A stretch of DNA of 64,000 bases from Aplectana chamaeleonis (Eukaryota; Nematoda; Chromadorea; Rhabditida; Cosmocercidae), in contig JAPDOI010000383.1 in assembly GCA_029168955.1 (NCBI GenBank), forward strand, positions 372,001 through 436,000. Direction: 5' to 3'. The first letter of the stretch is position 1. Each line of letters starts with the position of its first letter. The translations under genes and the position numbers were made by a program. The notes under the pieces are model-generated. The model searched no databases. It had not been told where the DNA came from and was given only the letters and a program-made list of their open reading frames with translations. Below, in pieces: positions 32,317-43,720 of this stretch.

Positions 32317-32882
32317 ATGAAACTAACTTAAAACCGGGACAGTCAGAAACTACCTTCCATTCCATCTGGACACTTTCACATCAGTGGAACAAAGCAGTTT
32401 TACATACTCATTATTTCGTTTCCGTTGCCCCATTCCTTCGCAGAACAGCCGCTTGGATTCCATGAATCTGATATGAAAAAGCTCTGCTGAGCTGCGAATG
32501 GAGATAGTTCTAACAATTTGTTTTTGAATTTGGATGCTAATAAGCAAGTACCATTTATTGCAGAAAAAATCAGTAGGCTGGTGAAGAAGAAAGAGGGAGC
32601 ACTCAAAATGGGGTTGTGTGAATGATCTTACGAAACTGAAAAGCAGCCTGGCAACATGACCTGACATGACTCACATATCATCTCAAACTTTCTGCTTGCT
32701 ATGCTTGTCATCCTTACACTTTTACAAAAGTTTTGCAAGGTGTTCTCTCCTGCGCAAATTCCGGGGCATAATTTCTCGGATGGCTAGCATCGAGTGGGCT
32801 CCTGCTCACTCTACGGGGTGGTCTTCACAACTTTTCGGATGAGCAGCAACGGGTCCCGAACACCTGCCCACTATCCGGGTTT

Positions 32883-34425
32883 CCACGACGTCCCGATGAC
32901 TTCATCAGAAGCTCGAAGCACTTTTCACGACGTCCCGATGACGTCATCAGAAGCCCGAAGCACTTTTGGGACTAGCCTAGACGGGGGCACCACGACTTTC
33001 CCATGAAAATGAATGGAAAACCTGATAAAAGATGTTTGATGCTGCTATCAATCATTGTTGTTGATGAAGTTCTGTAGAAATACTTCGATTGATAGCGTTA
33101 TAGATCGGTGGTTCATTCCATTTCTGACTTGAATCTTGAGTGCCCCCCCCCGTCTAGGATAGTCCCGCACTTCTCACGATGTCTCCCGATGACGTCATCA
33201 GAAGCTCGAAGCACTCTTGGGACTATCCTAGACGGGGGGGGGGGGCACCCACGGCCTTCCCATGAAAATGAATGGAAAACCTGATAAAAGATGTTTGATG
33301 CTGCTATCAATCATTGTTGTTGATGAAGTTCTGTAGAAATACTTCGATTGATAGCGTTATAGATCGGTGGTTCATTTCATTTCTGTCTTGAATCTTGTGT
33401 GCCCCCCCCGTCTGGGGTAGGCCCGCACTTCTCACGATGTCCCGATGACGTCATCAGAAGCCCGAAGCACTCTTGGGACTATCCTAGACGGGGGGGGGGC
33501 ACCCACGACTTTCTCATGAAAATGAATGGAAACCCTGATAAAAGATGTTTGATGCTGCTATCACTCATTGTTGTTGATGAAGTTCTGTAGAAATACTTCG
33601 ATTGATAGCGTTATAGATCGGTGGTTCATTCCATTTCTGCCTTGAATCTTGAGTGCCCCCCCCCGTCTAGGATAGTCCCGCACTTCTCATGATGTCCCGA
33701 TGACGTCATCAGAAGCCCGAAGCACTCCTGGGACTATCCTAGACGGGGAAGGCACCCACGACTTTCTCATGAAAATGAATGGAAACCCTGATAAAAGATG
33801 TTTGATGCTGCTATCACTCATTGTTGTTGATGAAGTTCTGTAGAAATACTTCGATTGATAGCGTTATAGATCGGTGGTTCATTCCATTTCTGACTTGAAT
33901 CTTGAGTGCCCCCGTCTAGGATAGTCCCGCACTTCTCACGATGTCCCGATGACGTCATCAGAAGCCCGAAGCACTCTTGGGACTATCCTAGACGGGGGCA
34001 CCCACGACTTTCTCATGAAAATGAATGGAAACCCTGATAAAAGATGTTCGATGCTGCTATCACTCATTGTTGTTGATGAAGTTCTGTAGAAATACTTCGA
34101 TTGATAGCGTTATAGATCGGTGGTTCATTCCATTTCTGACTTGAATCTTGAGTGCCCCCCCCCGTCTAGGATAGTCCCGCACTTCTCACGATGTCCCGAT
34201 GACCTCATCAGAAGCCCGAAGCACTCTTGGGACTATCCTAGACGGGGGGGGCACCCACGACTTTCTCATGAAAATGAATGGAAACCTTGATAAAAGGTGC
34301 TTGATGCTGCTATCAGTCATTGTTGTTGATGAAGTTCTGTAGAAATACTTCGATTGATAGCGTTATAGATCGGTGGTTCATTCCATTTCTGACTTGAACC
34401 TTGAGTGCCCCCGTCCCCGTCTGGG
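32883..34425. repeat. Higher-order satellite, about 252-bp period, six units
   Basis: After two plain monomers (32883-32966), a unit repeats with the phrase 'ttgaatcttg(a/t)gtgcccc' near 33129, 33388, 33642, 33894, 34140 and 34393 (steps 246-259 bp). Each unit is a 190-bp AT-rich segment bounded by gggggcac and gtgccccc, followed by a hairpin. In the hairpin, 'cgtctaggatagtcccg' and 'gggactatcctagacg' flank exactly one TGACGTCA monomer. C/G runs up to 13 bases vary from unit to unit. Confidence 0.88.
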
Positions 34426-36975
34426 GTAGGCCCGCACTTTTCACGACGTCCCAATGACGTCATCAGAAACTCGAGGCACTTTCACGGCGTCCCGATGACG
34501 TCATAAGAAGCCCGAAGCACTTTTCACGACGTCCCGATGACGTCATCAGAAACCCGAAGCACTTTCACGACGTCCCGATGACGTCGTCAGAAGCTCGAAG
34601 CACTTTTCACGACTTCCCGATGACGTCATCAGAAGCCCGGAGCACTTTTCACGACGTCCCGATGACGTCATCAGAAGCCCGAAGCACTTTCACGACGTCC
34701 CGATGACGTCATCAGAAGCCCGAAGCACTTTTCACGGCGTCCCGATGACGTCATCAGAAGCCCGAAGCACTTTCACGACGTCCCGATGACGTCATCAGAA
34801 GCCCGAAGCACTTTTCACGACGTCCCGATGACGTCATCAGAAGCCCGAGGCACTCTCACGACGTCCCCATGACCTCATCAGAAGCCCGAAGCACTCTCAC
34901 GACGTCCCGATGACGTCATCAGAAGCCCGAAGCACTTTTCACGACGTCCCGATGACGTCATCAGAAGCCCGAAGCACTTTCACGACGTCCCGATGACGTC
35001 ATAAGAAGCCCGAAGCACTTTTTACGACGTCCCGATGACGTCGTCAGAAGCCCGAAGCACTTTTCACTACGTCCCGATGACGTCATCAGAAGCCCGAAGC
35101 ACTTTCACGACGACCCGATGACGTCATCAAAAGCCCGAAGCACTTTTCACGGCGTCCCGATGAAGTCATTAGAAGCCCGAAGCATTTTACGACGTCCCGA
35201 TGACGTCATCAGAAGCCCGAAGCACTTTTCACGACGTCCCGATGACGTCATCAGAAGCCCGAAGCACTCTCACGACGTCCCGATGACGTCATCAGAAGCC
35301 CGAAGCACTTTTCACGACGCCCCCCTGACGTCATCAGAAGCCCGAAGCACTTTCACGACGTCCCGATGACGTTATCAGAAGCCCGAAGCACTTTTCACGA
35401 CGTCCCGATGACGTCATCAGAAGCCCGAAGCACTCTCACGACGTCCCGATGACGTCATCAGAAGCCCGAAGCACTTTTCACGACGTCCCGATGACGTCAT
35501 CAGAAGCCCGAAGCACTTTCACGACGTCCGATGACGTCATCAGAATGAAGCACTTTTCACGACGTCCCGATGACGCCATCAGAAGCCCGAAGCACTCTCG
35601 ACGTCCCGATGACGTCATCAGAAGCCCGAAGCACTTTCACGACGTCCGATGACGTCATCAGAAGCCCGAAGCACTCTCGACGTCCCGATGACGTCATCAG
35701 AAGCCCGAAGCACTTTTCACGACGTCCCGATGACGTCATCAGAAGCCCGAAGCACTTTCGACGTCCCGATGACGTCATCAGAAGCCCAAGCTCTTTTCAC
35801 GACGTCCCCATGACCTCATCAGAAGCCCGAAGCACTCTCGACGTCCCGATGACGTCATCAGAAGCCCGAAGCTCTTTTCACGACGTCCCCATGACCTCAT
35901 CAGAAGCCCGAAGCACTCTCACGACGTCCCGATGACGTCATCAGAAGCCCGAAGCACTTTCGACGTCCCGATGACGTCATCAGAAGCCCGAAGCACTTTT
36001 CACGACGTCCCGATGACGTCATCAGAAGCCCGAAGCACTTTTCACGACGTCCCGATGACGCCATCAGAAGCCCGAAGCACTCTCACGACGTCCGATGACG
36101 TCATCAGAAGCCCGAAGCACTTTTCACGACGTCCCGATGACGTCATCAGAAGCCCGAAGCACTCTCACGACGTCCCGATGACGTCATCAGAAGCCCGGAA
36201 GCACTTTTCACGACGCCCCTGACGTCATCAGAAGCCCGAAGCACTTTCGACGTCCCGATGACATTATCAGAAGCCCGAAGCACTTTTCACGACGTTCCGA
36301 TGACGTCATCAAAGGCCCGAAGCACTGCACGACGGCCCGATGACCTCATCGGGAGCCCGAAGCACTTTTCACGACGCCCCTGACGTCATCAGAAGCCCGA
36401 AGCACTTTTCACGACGTCCCGATGACGTCATCAAGCCCGAAGCACTTTTCACGACGTCCCGATGACGTCATCAGAAGCCCGAAGCACTTTTCACGACGTC
36501 CCGATGACGTCATCAGAAGCCCGAAGCACTCTCACGACGTCCCGATGACGTCATCAGAAGCCCGAAGCACTTTTCACGACGTCCCGATGACGTCATCAGA
36601 AGCCCGAAGCACTTTTCACGACGTCCCGATGACGTCATCAGAAGCCCGAAGCACTTTCACGACGTCCCGATGACGTCATCAGAAGCCCGAAGCACTTTTC
36701 ACGACGTCCCGATGACGTCATCAGAAGCCCAAAGCACTCTCACGACGTCCCGATGACGTCATCAGAAGCCCGAAGCACTTTTCACGACGTCCCGATGACG
36801 TCATCAGAAGCCCGAAGCACTTTCACGACGTCCCGATGACGTCATCAGAAGCCCGAAGCACTTTTCACGACGTCCCCATGACCTCATCAGAAGCCCGAAG
36901 CACTCTCACGACGTCCCGATGACGTCATCAGAAACTCGAGGCACTTTTCACGACGTCCCGATGACGTCATCAGAA
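34426..36975. repeat. TGACGTCA satellite: about 62 tandem monomers of 39-42 bp
   Basis: The consensus unit is 'cacgacgtcccgatgacgtc' followed by 'atcagaagcccgaagcactt(tt)'. Almost every unit holds the perfect palindrome TGACGTCA, the consensus cAMP-response element bound by ATF/CREB bZIP dimers. Length variation is mostly in the T run (ctttt, cttt, ctct, or 'ctcg' with the 'ac' lost). Occasional units read 'cccatgacctcatc'. Long open frames across this array, on both strands, are an artefact of repetition. Confidence 0.93.
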
Positions 36976-37079
36976 TCCCCCCTCACCTACAAATCGGTTA
37001 ATTACCAGCCTACGTACCTCCTACCAACTTACCTGTCTGCCAAGTTGATTGCCTGAGACCATTGGCAGTAGCTATAAGC

Positions 37080-37142
37080 AGTGAGGACTGAAATGCGTGA
37101 CGGCCTACGGCCCACGGCCTACGGCTCACGGCCTACGGCGCA
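37080..37142. repeat. Short cacggcctacgg tandem repeat
   Basis: 'acggcctacggcccacggcc' followed by 'tacggctcacggcctacgg': about four 12-bp units. Confidence 0.7.
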
Positions 37143-37448
37143 CACCATAAAATTTTCTTAAACTTTCGGGCTCACAACTTTGTTATTTGTGAAGCGATTT
37201 TGCTGAAATTCGGACAGCAGGTGTCTTCTGGACCCCTTCGCTTATATCCAGAAGGAAATCTTCAGAAATTTTGTTTCAAAGATTGTATAAACTATTTTAT
37301 AAAATTCTAAGTGATCACAAGGCCTAGGCAAAACCAAACCTCTCCAGCCGCTTCGCGGCTGGAGCGATTAGTTAATCTGTGCTTGATTGTTCTGATGTGG
37401 AAATCAGAACTATTTTGTGTTGTGGAACAATGTTAGGATTCATGTGAT

Positions 37449-38345
37449 TCGTAGGGAGTAGAAAACCCGAGTTGTACCCTCCTAGAATGCCGCTATCCCT
37501 TAAAAATCGGCTTGCCGTGCGATACGGTGTTTGTGCGCAGCTACACAGCGCACACGGGAATGGACGCGCACACAGTATTAATAAAAAATGTATTTTATTA
37601 CAGAACGGGGAGGAGAAAAGGATTGAAACTGAAGGAAATGGAAGGTGGTAAAGGTAGTCTATTCCGGATGTACCCACTTTAGAAATTTAATGTAAATAAA
37701 CAAAGTTAGAGCGGGTGTAAATATTTAGCCGTGATAAGGTTCATTCAAACGAACCTAGTTGATCAAAACTAGCATTAAACTGAGAGCAAAGAACATTGTG
37801 AGAAAGAGGAGAATCTGGCAAACATTTTGGCGTCAATGGGACCGGTTTTAAATGTGATTTAGGGACCTTAAATCTCGTCGCGGTTTTACCCCGAAAACCG
37901 GGACAAAACCGGGACAAAACCGGGACGAGTTTTAAGGACCTTAAATCACATTGAATATCAAACCTATTGCTATTAAAATGTTTGCCAGATTCTCCTCTTT
38001 CTCGCAATGCTCTTAGTTCTCATGTTTATGGGTGTTTTCAATCAACTAGGTTCATTTCAATGAACCTTATCATGACCAAAAAATTCACTCCACTCCAACA
38101 TAGTTTGTTTACATTAAATTTCTATATTGGATACACTGAAAGCATCCTATTTCTGCCTCCTTCCATTTACTCCAGTTTCAATCATTTTCTCCGCCCCGTT
38201 CTGTAATAAAATACATTTTTTAATTAATATTGCGTGCGCGTCCACTCCAATGCGCGTTGTGTAGCTGCGGACAAACACCAGATCGCACGGCTAGCCTAGT
38301 CTATGAGAGATTGCGGCATTCAAGGTGGATAAAACTCGGGTTTTT
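37449..38345. mobile_element. About 900-bp foldback element
   Basis: The arms mirror each other about 37895: 'aaaacccgag' (37468) against 'ctcgggtttt' (38334); 'aataaaaaatgtattttatt' against 'aataaaatacattttttaat'; 'aaatttaatgtaaataaac' against 'gtttacattaaatttc'; 'gatttagggaccttaaatc' against 'ggaccttaaatc'. The centre contains three copies of aaaaccgggac (37894-37926). Arms are diverged, with small indels. Non-coding. Confidence 0.75.
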
Positions 38346-38551
38346 ATGATCAGGGTACTTCTCAATGAGGACGGCACGGTCGTTCGCTTCTTTCATAGTA
38401 ACGTGCAGTCTTCAATTTTTTCAGCTGGCTCTCTTCATACGTCACATTCCCATGAATAAAAATCTATTGACTAGTTGTGATGCTGACTGTGCTATCTGTA
38501 CTTTTAAACTGTCGAAATAAATCCTAGCCTGCTCGGATGAGTCCGGGCAGA

Positions 38552-38836
38552 GTAAAGCGTCTTTCACAGTCTGCCGGACGACGCCGTCCGACACGTTGTA
38601 AGAGTGGCGCAGTGCGAGGGAAGCTGTGGTGAACAACCGTCAGTTCCGACTCCTCAGTGCAGGATGTAAGGCGAAACCAACACGTGTTGACCCGTCATAA
38701 CTTGCTCCGACGTCGTGTCAATGATTTCACCGCACTGCGACGTCGGTCGGCCGATACCGCAGTGCGGGCCTCACCGACGCCGCAGTCCTATCTTATAACG
38801 TATCGGACGGCGTCGTCCGGCAGACTGTGAAAGGCG
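38552..38836. mobile_element. 285-bp MITE with about 45-bp inverted ends
   Basis: The left 'ctttcacagtctgccggacg', 'acgccgtccgacacgtt' is complementary to the right 'aacgtatcggacggcgt', 'cgtccggcagactgtgaaag'. The GC-rich interior contains further 'cgcactgcgacgtcgg' / 'ccgcagtgcgggc' pairing. Confidence 0.75.
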
Positions 38837-38839
38837 GTC

Positions 38840-39385
38840 GGTCATGGCAAAGTATAACAATGATAAGAATATTTTGACATGATAAGCCCGATGAGCCTAG
38901 CTTCGGCCGGCTCAAAATGAGCGACCTAGGCTATACATCAGTTCGCTAATCTTTTTTTTCTTGAACTTGAATGATAGTTTTCCTGGGCGCTGTCTGAGCA
39001 TCTTTGCCTCGAATCGGTAGCCAGCCGCGTAATCAATGAACGTTGCACCGAAGAAACATGACACCGCATCAATCCTTACTTGCTATAAGATAACGGAGTA
39101 GTGTTCACTCCTTCATCGAAACAAACTTTGACAGCAACTATGAATTATTGCGAACACAGCCTGCATCTCTATCAATAGTTTGAATTCTTTTAGTGTTCGA
39201 CTCAAAAAGCGGGGAAGAAGATATGACAAATCAAAAGAATAGTGCGTATTATTTTTTTTGAAATTCGACAGAACATGCACTTCGTTCTTTTTTTTTGGTG
39301 TTTGGTTTAGGCACCCCCCTTTGCCCTCTCTGCAACGTCTAATATGCACCTCCCTAAGGTTACCCGGTACGGGTGCCCAGGCCTG
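38840..39385. other. Right subterminal region of the hAT-like insertion
   Basis: No gene seen. The last 110 bp hold 'ggcacccccctttgcc' and 'atatgcacctccctaagg', counterparts of 27711-27755 at the left end. Confidence 0.5.
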
Positions 39386-39393
39386 GTCGGGCC
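39386..39393 (+). repeat. Target-site duplication, right (GTCGGGCC)
   Basis: Pairs with 27660-27667. Confidence 0.85.
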
Positions 39394-39528
39394 TGTGGTG
39401 GTCGCTTATATCTCGCTTATTTGAAGGAATTGAGATCTCGCACTTGGCATGTGTTGCACAGGCGTGGTCTACTACACAGTCACATAAAAATCGCGAAATT
39501 CATGTCTTAGGGTGTACTGTGCCTTTAA
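39394..39528 (+). mobile_element. MITE family A, copy A2, right part (135 bp)
   Basis: Continues A2 from 'tgtggtggtcgcttatatct' to its end 'gtactgtgcctttaa'. Together with 27311-27667 it restores the expected length of an intact family-A element. Confidence 0.85.
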
Positions 39529-39579
39529 GTGTCTCGCCATCATTATGTCGAGCTCTCGCCTGGTTTGCTACCACCCAGA

Positions 39580-39700
39580 TGTCAGGCAGGACTCGAACCT
39601 GCATTGCACGCTCTCGCCCGGAAAGCGTGCAATGCAGGTCCGATTCCTGCCTGACATCTGAGTTTTGCGTTCAACTCAGCTACCTTGTGGTAGACAAGCT
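39580..39700. repeat. tRNA-like repeat in inverted duplication
   Basis: 'gatgtcaggcaggactcgaa' and 'cctgcattgcacgct' are followed by the inverted 'agcgtgcaatgcagg' and 'gattcctgcctgacatc'. The right half matches the tRNA-like repeat at 3770-3830, so two copies sit head to head and could form a hairpin of about 35 bp. Confidence 0.6.
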
Positions 39701-39736
39701 TAGTTTATCGCAACAGCTGCCTTTAATTTTTAAAGA

Positions 39737-39876
<140 letters not shown>

Positions 39877-40204
39877 GTAGCCAATGACCAATAAAATCGT
39901 ATGAAAAAAAACAAAGCAATAGTAAACCAAGAATGACCAGAAAACAGCAAACAAACAACAACGAAAAGCTTATAAATTAGTAGCCTAGGGGCGACGAAAT
40001 TCCGCAGTTAACCCTGCTCTTATTGAAATACAGTCTGAATGAAAAGTTGACTCTTATGTAGGAATCAATGTATCACCAGTACTGCTGACCCGCTTGGCCG
40101 CAAGAAGATCTGCTACCGCCTAGGCACGCAACTGGATATCCATTCCCGGGCGAACTCAGATAAGCTGGGGATCTATGAGTTACAGATTTGCAAAAGCTAG
40201 AAGC

Positions 40205-40985
40205 CTCTAATTTTTTGTTCAGCGCATTTTTTTTCCATCAGAAACACGCATGAATGTATCCGGAAACGGACCTCTCCGGATAATTGTGTTCAGCGCCCGA
40301 AACCACTGCACCACAGAGCAAATTTTGGGTGACGACGCATTTTCCAAACTTTGCACAGACTGATAACGTTTTGGGCTTGTGCGGATTTTGGGTTGGGCAT
40401 TTGCATTCCGTAAAAAAATGTTCCAGATTTCACTCAAAATCCTTAACGGTGAGTTATTTGTGGCGCTGATAACGAATCTGGAGTTTAGTTGTCGGTGTTT
40501 CGAAGTTTTCAACATGATTCGTCCAAAGTTTTCCATCGGGGGATGGAGAGGGGATTTGAAGGCTAATCGCGACTTTTGATGACTTCCGGAATGCTACGGT
40601 AGATATGGCTCAAATTGGCGCTCGAGAGGCTATTCGCAGTGCTAAACACGAATCTGCAATCCGCTTATCGATTTTTGATAGATTGCGGTAGGTTACGGTG
40701 GGTATAGGGTAGTATGGTCAAAGCCTTAGATTTGGCTCAAAATTTCTCTGTGGGTGTTATTTGGGACGCTGAACACGAGTTTGAGGTCCATTTTTTGATT
40801 TTTCAATAATTTAGGTAACGCCAGTTGAAAGGCACTATGCCTAACATAACCCACAGTGACCCTCAATCGAGCGACAAACAGACCCCAGATTCGCGTTCAG
40901 AAACCTGAATAAACCCAGTTGCAAGTTTTGAGCCGAATCTGAAAAAAATGTCTTCAAACACCCTTAAAATTGGCTGATGGGTAGG
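40205..40985 (+). repeat. Dispersed repeat 'F', longest copy
   Basis: About 780 bp containing all phrases seen piecemeal elsewhere: 'gtgttcagcgcccgaa', 'cttgtgcggattttgggttg', 'agtgctaaacacgaatctg', 'taggttacggtgggtat', 'ggacgctgaacacgagttt' and 'aaattggctgatgg'. Non-coding. Its right end abuts a family G MITE. Confidence 0.6.
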
Positions 40986-41125
40986 TATCCTCTATTTCCG
41001 AGTGAAATTTATTTCCGTTTATCGCGTTCCTCTGCGCGCGTACGCTGTGTCTCCTTCTCCCACACTTTCTCGCTGTCTCTATCCTCGCTCCGCACAACCG
41101 CGCGAGGGAACAGAGTAGTGCCAGC
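40986..41125 (+). mobile_element. MITE family G, copy with lost right end
   Basis: Begins 'tatcctctatttccgagtg' and follows the intact copies through 'cacactttctcgctgtctct' and 'cgcgagggaacagagta', then diverges before the right terminus. Confidence 0.6.
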
Positions 41126-41359
41126 CCGTGCGCAATACGTTGCCGATGACTATAACCTTACCCAACGCCTGGCCGATCTTCGGAATATGTGAAAAATCGC
41201 TTCAGATTTCATGATTTCATGAAAAATCGCTCCAGAGTTCATGATTTCATGTGACTTCCGGGCTTTTATACATAGTATGTCTCATCTTTTCGAGATATAT
41301 AATATGTTATCAATGTACTAGTTTAATGACCCACAGCCGTATTTCACATGTATGGGTAG

Positions 41360-41600
41360 TTTGTACTTTCGCCGCTAGGCGGCGCGGCAAAATGCGCTTC
41401 TATAAGGGGCCGAATAGAGTCTCGCCGCGCAGCGGCGCGGCAGCATGGTGTGCAGCCGTATCGATCACGCGGCGCCGCGAGGCGGCGCGGCGGGTCGATT
41501 AGACTGGGTCAAGGCAGGGTGGCAGCGGCTGCCGCCGGCGGCTGCCGCATGGCCAGGCGGCGCGGCTTTGCAACCTCGAGGGGTGCGGGGAAGTGGCGCG
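41360..41600. repeat. GC-rich palindrome cluster (family H)
   Basis: 'actttcgccgctaggcggcg', then 'ggggccgaatagagtctcgc' and 'cgcggcgccgcgaggcggcg', each self-complementary. 41516-41560 adds 'cggctgccgccggcggctgc'. The open frames here (Arg/Ala/Gly-rich) are by-products of composition. Confidence 0.55.
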
Positions 41601-41639
41601 GCGACAGCAGATGGTCGAGCCCGCTTCCCATGATTAAAT

Positions 41640-42940
41640 GATCACTCATGTATGATTATGAGGTGAATGTCTGTCTTATTTTGTACCTAAATCGAGGTCA
41701 CTTTTAGTCATGGGGCTTTGAGCTCGTGAAACTTGGTTTTTGAAGTGTTTTAAAGAGTTCGACACCAATTCAAATGCTAACTTTTTACCAAACTTTGAAT
41801 ACTAAATTTCCCACGTAAATTCTCAGCTAAAAGCCGATCTTCCGTGAACAACTAGTTTTCGAAAAGGTAGAGTTGACACGATAAGTAATAGTGAGTACAA
41901 GGTTGATTCATTTATTCAATTCATTTATTAATTCATTCGAAAACTAGACGCTAGTTTTCGAATGAATTAATAATTCCATTACCATGTTTTAAGAATACTC
42001 AGACTGAATTTAAAATTCGGATGATCATTTTTGCAAGAAAAATCTCGGGTTAATGGGTTTTTGTTTGAAGAAAGCTTTTTTTAAATAAATCGTTGAATGA
42101 AGAAATGTATTCGAATGAGAGATTTTCTTCAAATTTCCGATTGAATGAACTTCGTCAAAATTATTTCGAATGAATGGAAGTTGTCGAAAACTTGTCCTCT
42201 ATTCTACTCGAATGATCGGGAAATCCGTCCGTATATTTAAATAAAAATTGGAATTTCGGATTTATTACGAGATATTACTCGAGTGTTTTCCAAATTTTTC
42301 AGTGGCAAAGAGTATTCGAATATCGTGACCCAAACTTGTTCGAATATTCGGAAATCTCCATATTTCAGTTTTCAAAAAAGCGAATATTAGAAGAACCGGG
42401 TAATGTGAAATCTAGAATGAATCGAATATACGAGACACCGATTAATGCTGAATTCCGAAACAATCGATCACTAGATAGAACAAATAATTTATTCCCCCAG
42501 GATGAACCGAAGGCCAGAGGAAATTAAGAATCCTGATTCATGGACGATTCGAAATGAAAATAATTTGCGTTTGAGGTTCTTGAATAAATCGAATATTTCA
42601 ATAGTTCAAATATTCTTTGAATAACTTTTCGATTCGGTCCCAAGTCTAGTTAAACCTTAAGCAAAATGACTCGAAAAAATTAATACAAAAAAAGTGAAGG
42701 GTGCGACTCGATCACGGAATCTATTTTCAGGGGAGAATTCTCCAGTTTCTAAGTAGCTATGGTCGCCAACTGTTCCTTGTTAAAAACTAATATTATATTG
42801 CCTTCTTTTGTGAAACTGTAGACAGGGCTCAAACCGCAGTGAAATTAAATCTTCCTTCAACTTTGCCAATCTGAATACTTCTATAAGCTAATTCGATATT
42901 TAGATGTCAGGTGCATAGCTCTGTACGTAGTACGCAAAAG
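41640..42940. other. AT-rich DNA with attcgaat motifs
   Basis: Many 'ttcgaatga', 'attcgaat' and 'gaatattcg' pieces between 41890 and 42640, similar in style to 21285-21430, including the hairpin 'attcgaaaactag'/'ctagttttcgaat' at 41933-41962. No gene seen. Confidence 0.4.
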
Positions 42941-42949
42941 CGCGTCGCC

Positions 42950-43165
42950 GCCCCAGTTTGCCGCGACCCGTTCATAGCATTTGGAGATCGGCTGCGGCGC
43001 GAAATCTTGTGCGGCGCGGTACGCCGCGCCGCCCCTACCTCCGCCGCTCATTTCAGCGGCGGGACTCTATTCGACCCCTAACATTGATCAATCGACGCGG
43101 TACGAACAATATTATGAAATCGTATTTCGCCGCTTGGCGGAGGAAGTATTAATGGCCCCTATGAC
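42950..43165. repeat. GC-rich palindrome cluster (family H)
   Basis: 'gtgcggcgcggtacgccgcg', 'ttcagcggcgggactctatt' followed by 'cgacccc', and 'tcgccgcttggcggaggaag'. Fragments correspond to the ends of the 13751-13886 and 24131-24330 elements, nested in each other. Confidence 0.55.
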
Positions 43166-43229
43166 ATTTCTCTGTCATGGTAACACTCGAATATTGTTTA
43201 ATGGCGTTTTCCCTGTTTTCTTCCTTTCC

Positions 43230-43720
43230 TTAAAGGCACAGGGCACCCAGAAAATTAGTTTTTTTAGGTTTTACCCTAGTCGGGGAGAGGGTCACATTCT
43301 GATAACAATGGCATTTCTAAAATCTTCCAACACCCTCTCTGAACGGAGATATGGCTACTCGAAAATGCCTGTATTTTGAGGGCAAAAATTTGGTGGACAA
43401 GTTGTCTCAGGCCTGTATTTCTCCAGATTCGCAGCTGCGGTACGAGAGCAAAACAGGATGAGGAGATAGGTCGGAAAGGGAGTGAAGAACGACGACTCTG
43501 TTGAAAATTATCCATCCATCTAGCCGCTATTGAGATCGAAATTCGGAAAGGGGCCGGGCCTGTGGTGGTGGCTGGAGGGGTCGGGCCCGTGGTGTTCCCT
43601 TATATATCGCTTATTTGGAGGAATTGAGTTCCCACACTTGGTGCGTGTTATACAGGAGGGGTCTTCTACACAATTACAAGAAAATCTCAAAATCATATCT
43701 GGGGGTGTACTGTGCCTTCA
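43230..43720 (+). mobile_element. MITE family A, copy A3
   Basis: Starts TTAAAGGCACAGGGCACCCA and ends 'gtgtactgtgccttca' (TTAA mutated to TTCA). About 490 bp. Contains 'ggggtcgggcccgtggtg', the hAT target region without insertion. Confidence 0.75.

Larger units (their letters stand above)
27668..39385. mobile_element. 11.7 kb composite insertion with hAT-like ends
   Basis: The left terminus is CAGGGCTGGGCACACGTCCC and the right terminus, read inwards on the minus strand, is CAGGCCTGGGCACCCGTACC. The flanking 8 bp GTCGGGCC is present on both sides (27660-27667 and 39386-39393). An 8-bp target duplication plus CAG...CTG ends is the classical hAT signature. The insertion splits MITE A2, and the uninterrupted site is seen in A1 (4367-4374 region) and A4 (near 43981). 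Both subterminal regions contain 'atatgcacc(c/t)ccct' and 'aggcaccccc'. No intact transposase frame is present. About 8 kb of the interior is secondary: an RTE element, foldbacks and satellite. Confidence 0.85.

Noticed and set aside
35118..36673. Several Arg/Ser/Asp-rich open frames across the satellite, on both strands
   Set aside because: They exist only because the repeat length is often a multiple of three. They break wherever unit length changes and have no start context or splice support.
32883..36975. CRISPR array
   Set aside because: Regularly spaced repeats, but there are no unique spacers; the whole 39-42 bp unit repeats, and the genome is eukaryotic.
37341..37362. Intrinsic transcription terminator (ccagccgcttcgcggctgg hairpin)
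   Set aside because: A strong small hairpin without a T tract, in a eukaryotic transposon interior; no basis for a bacterial-type terminator.
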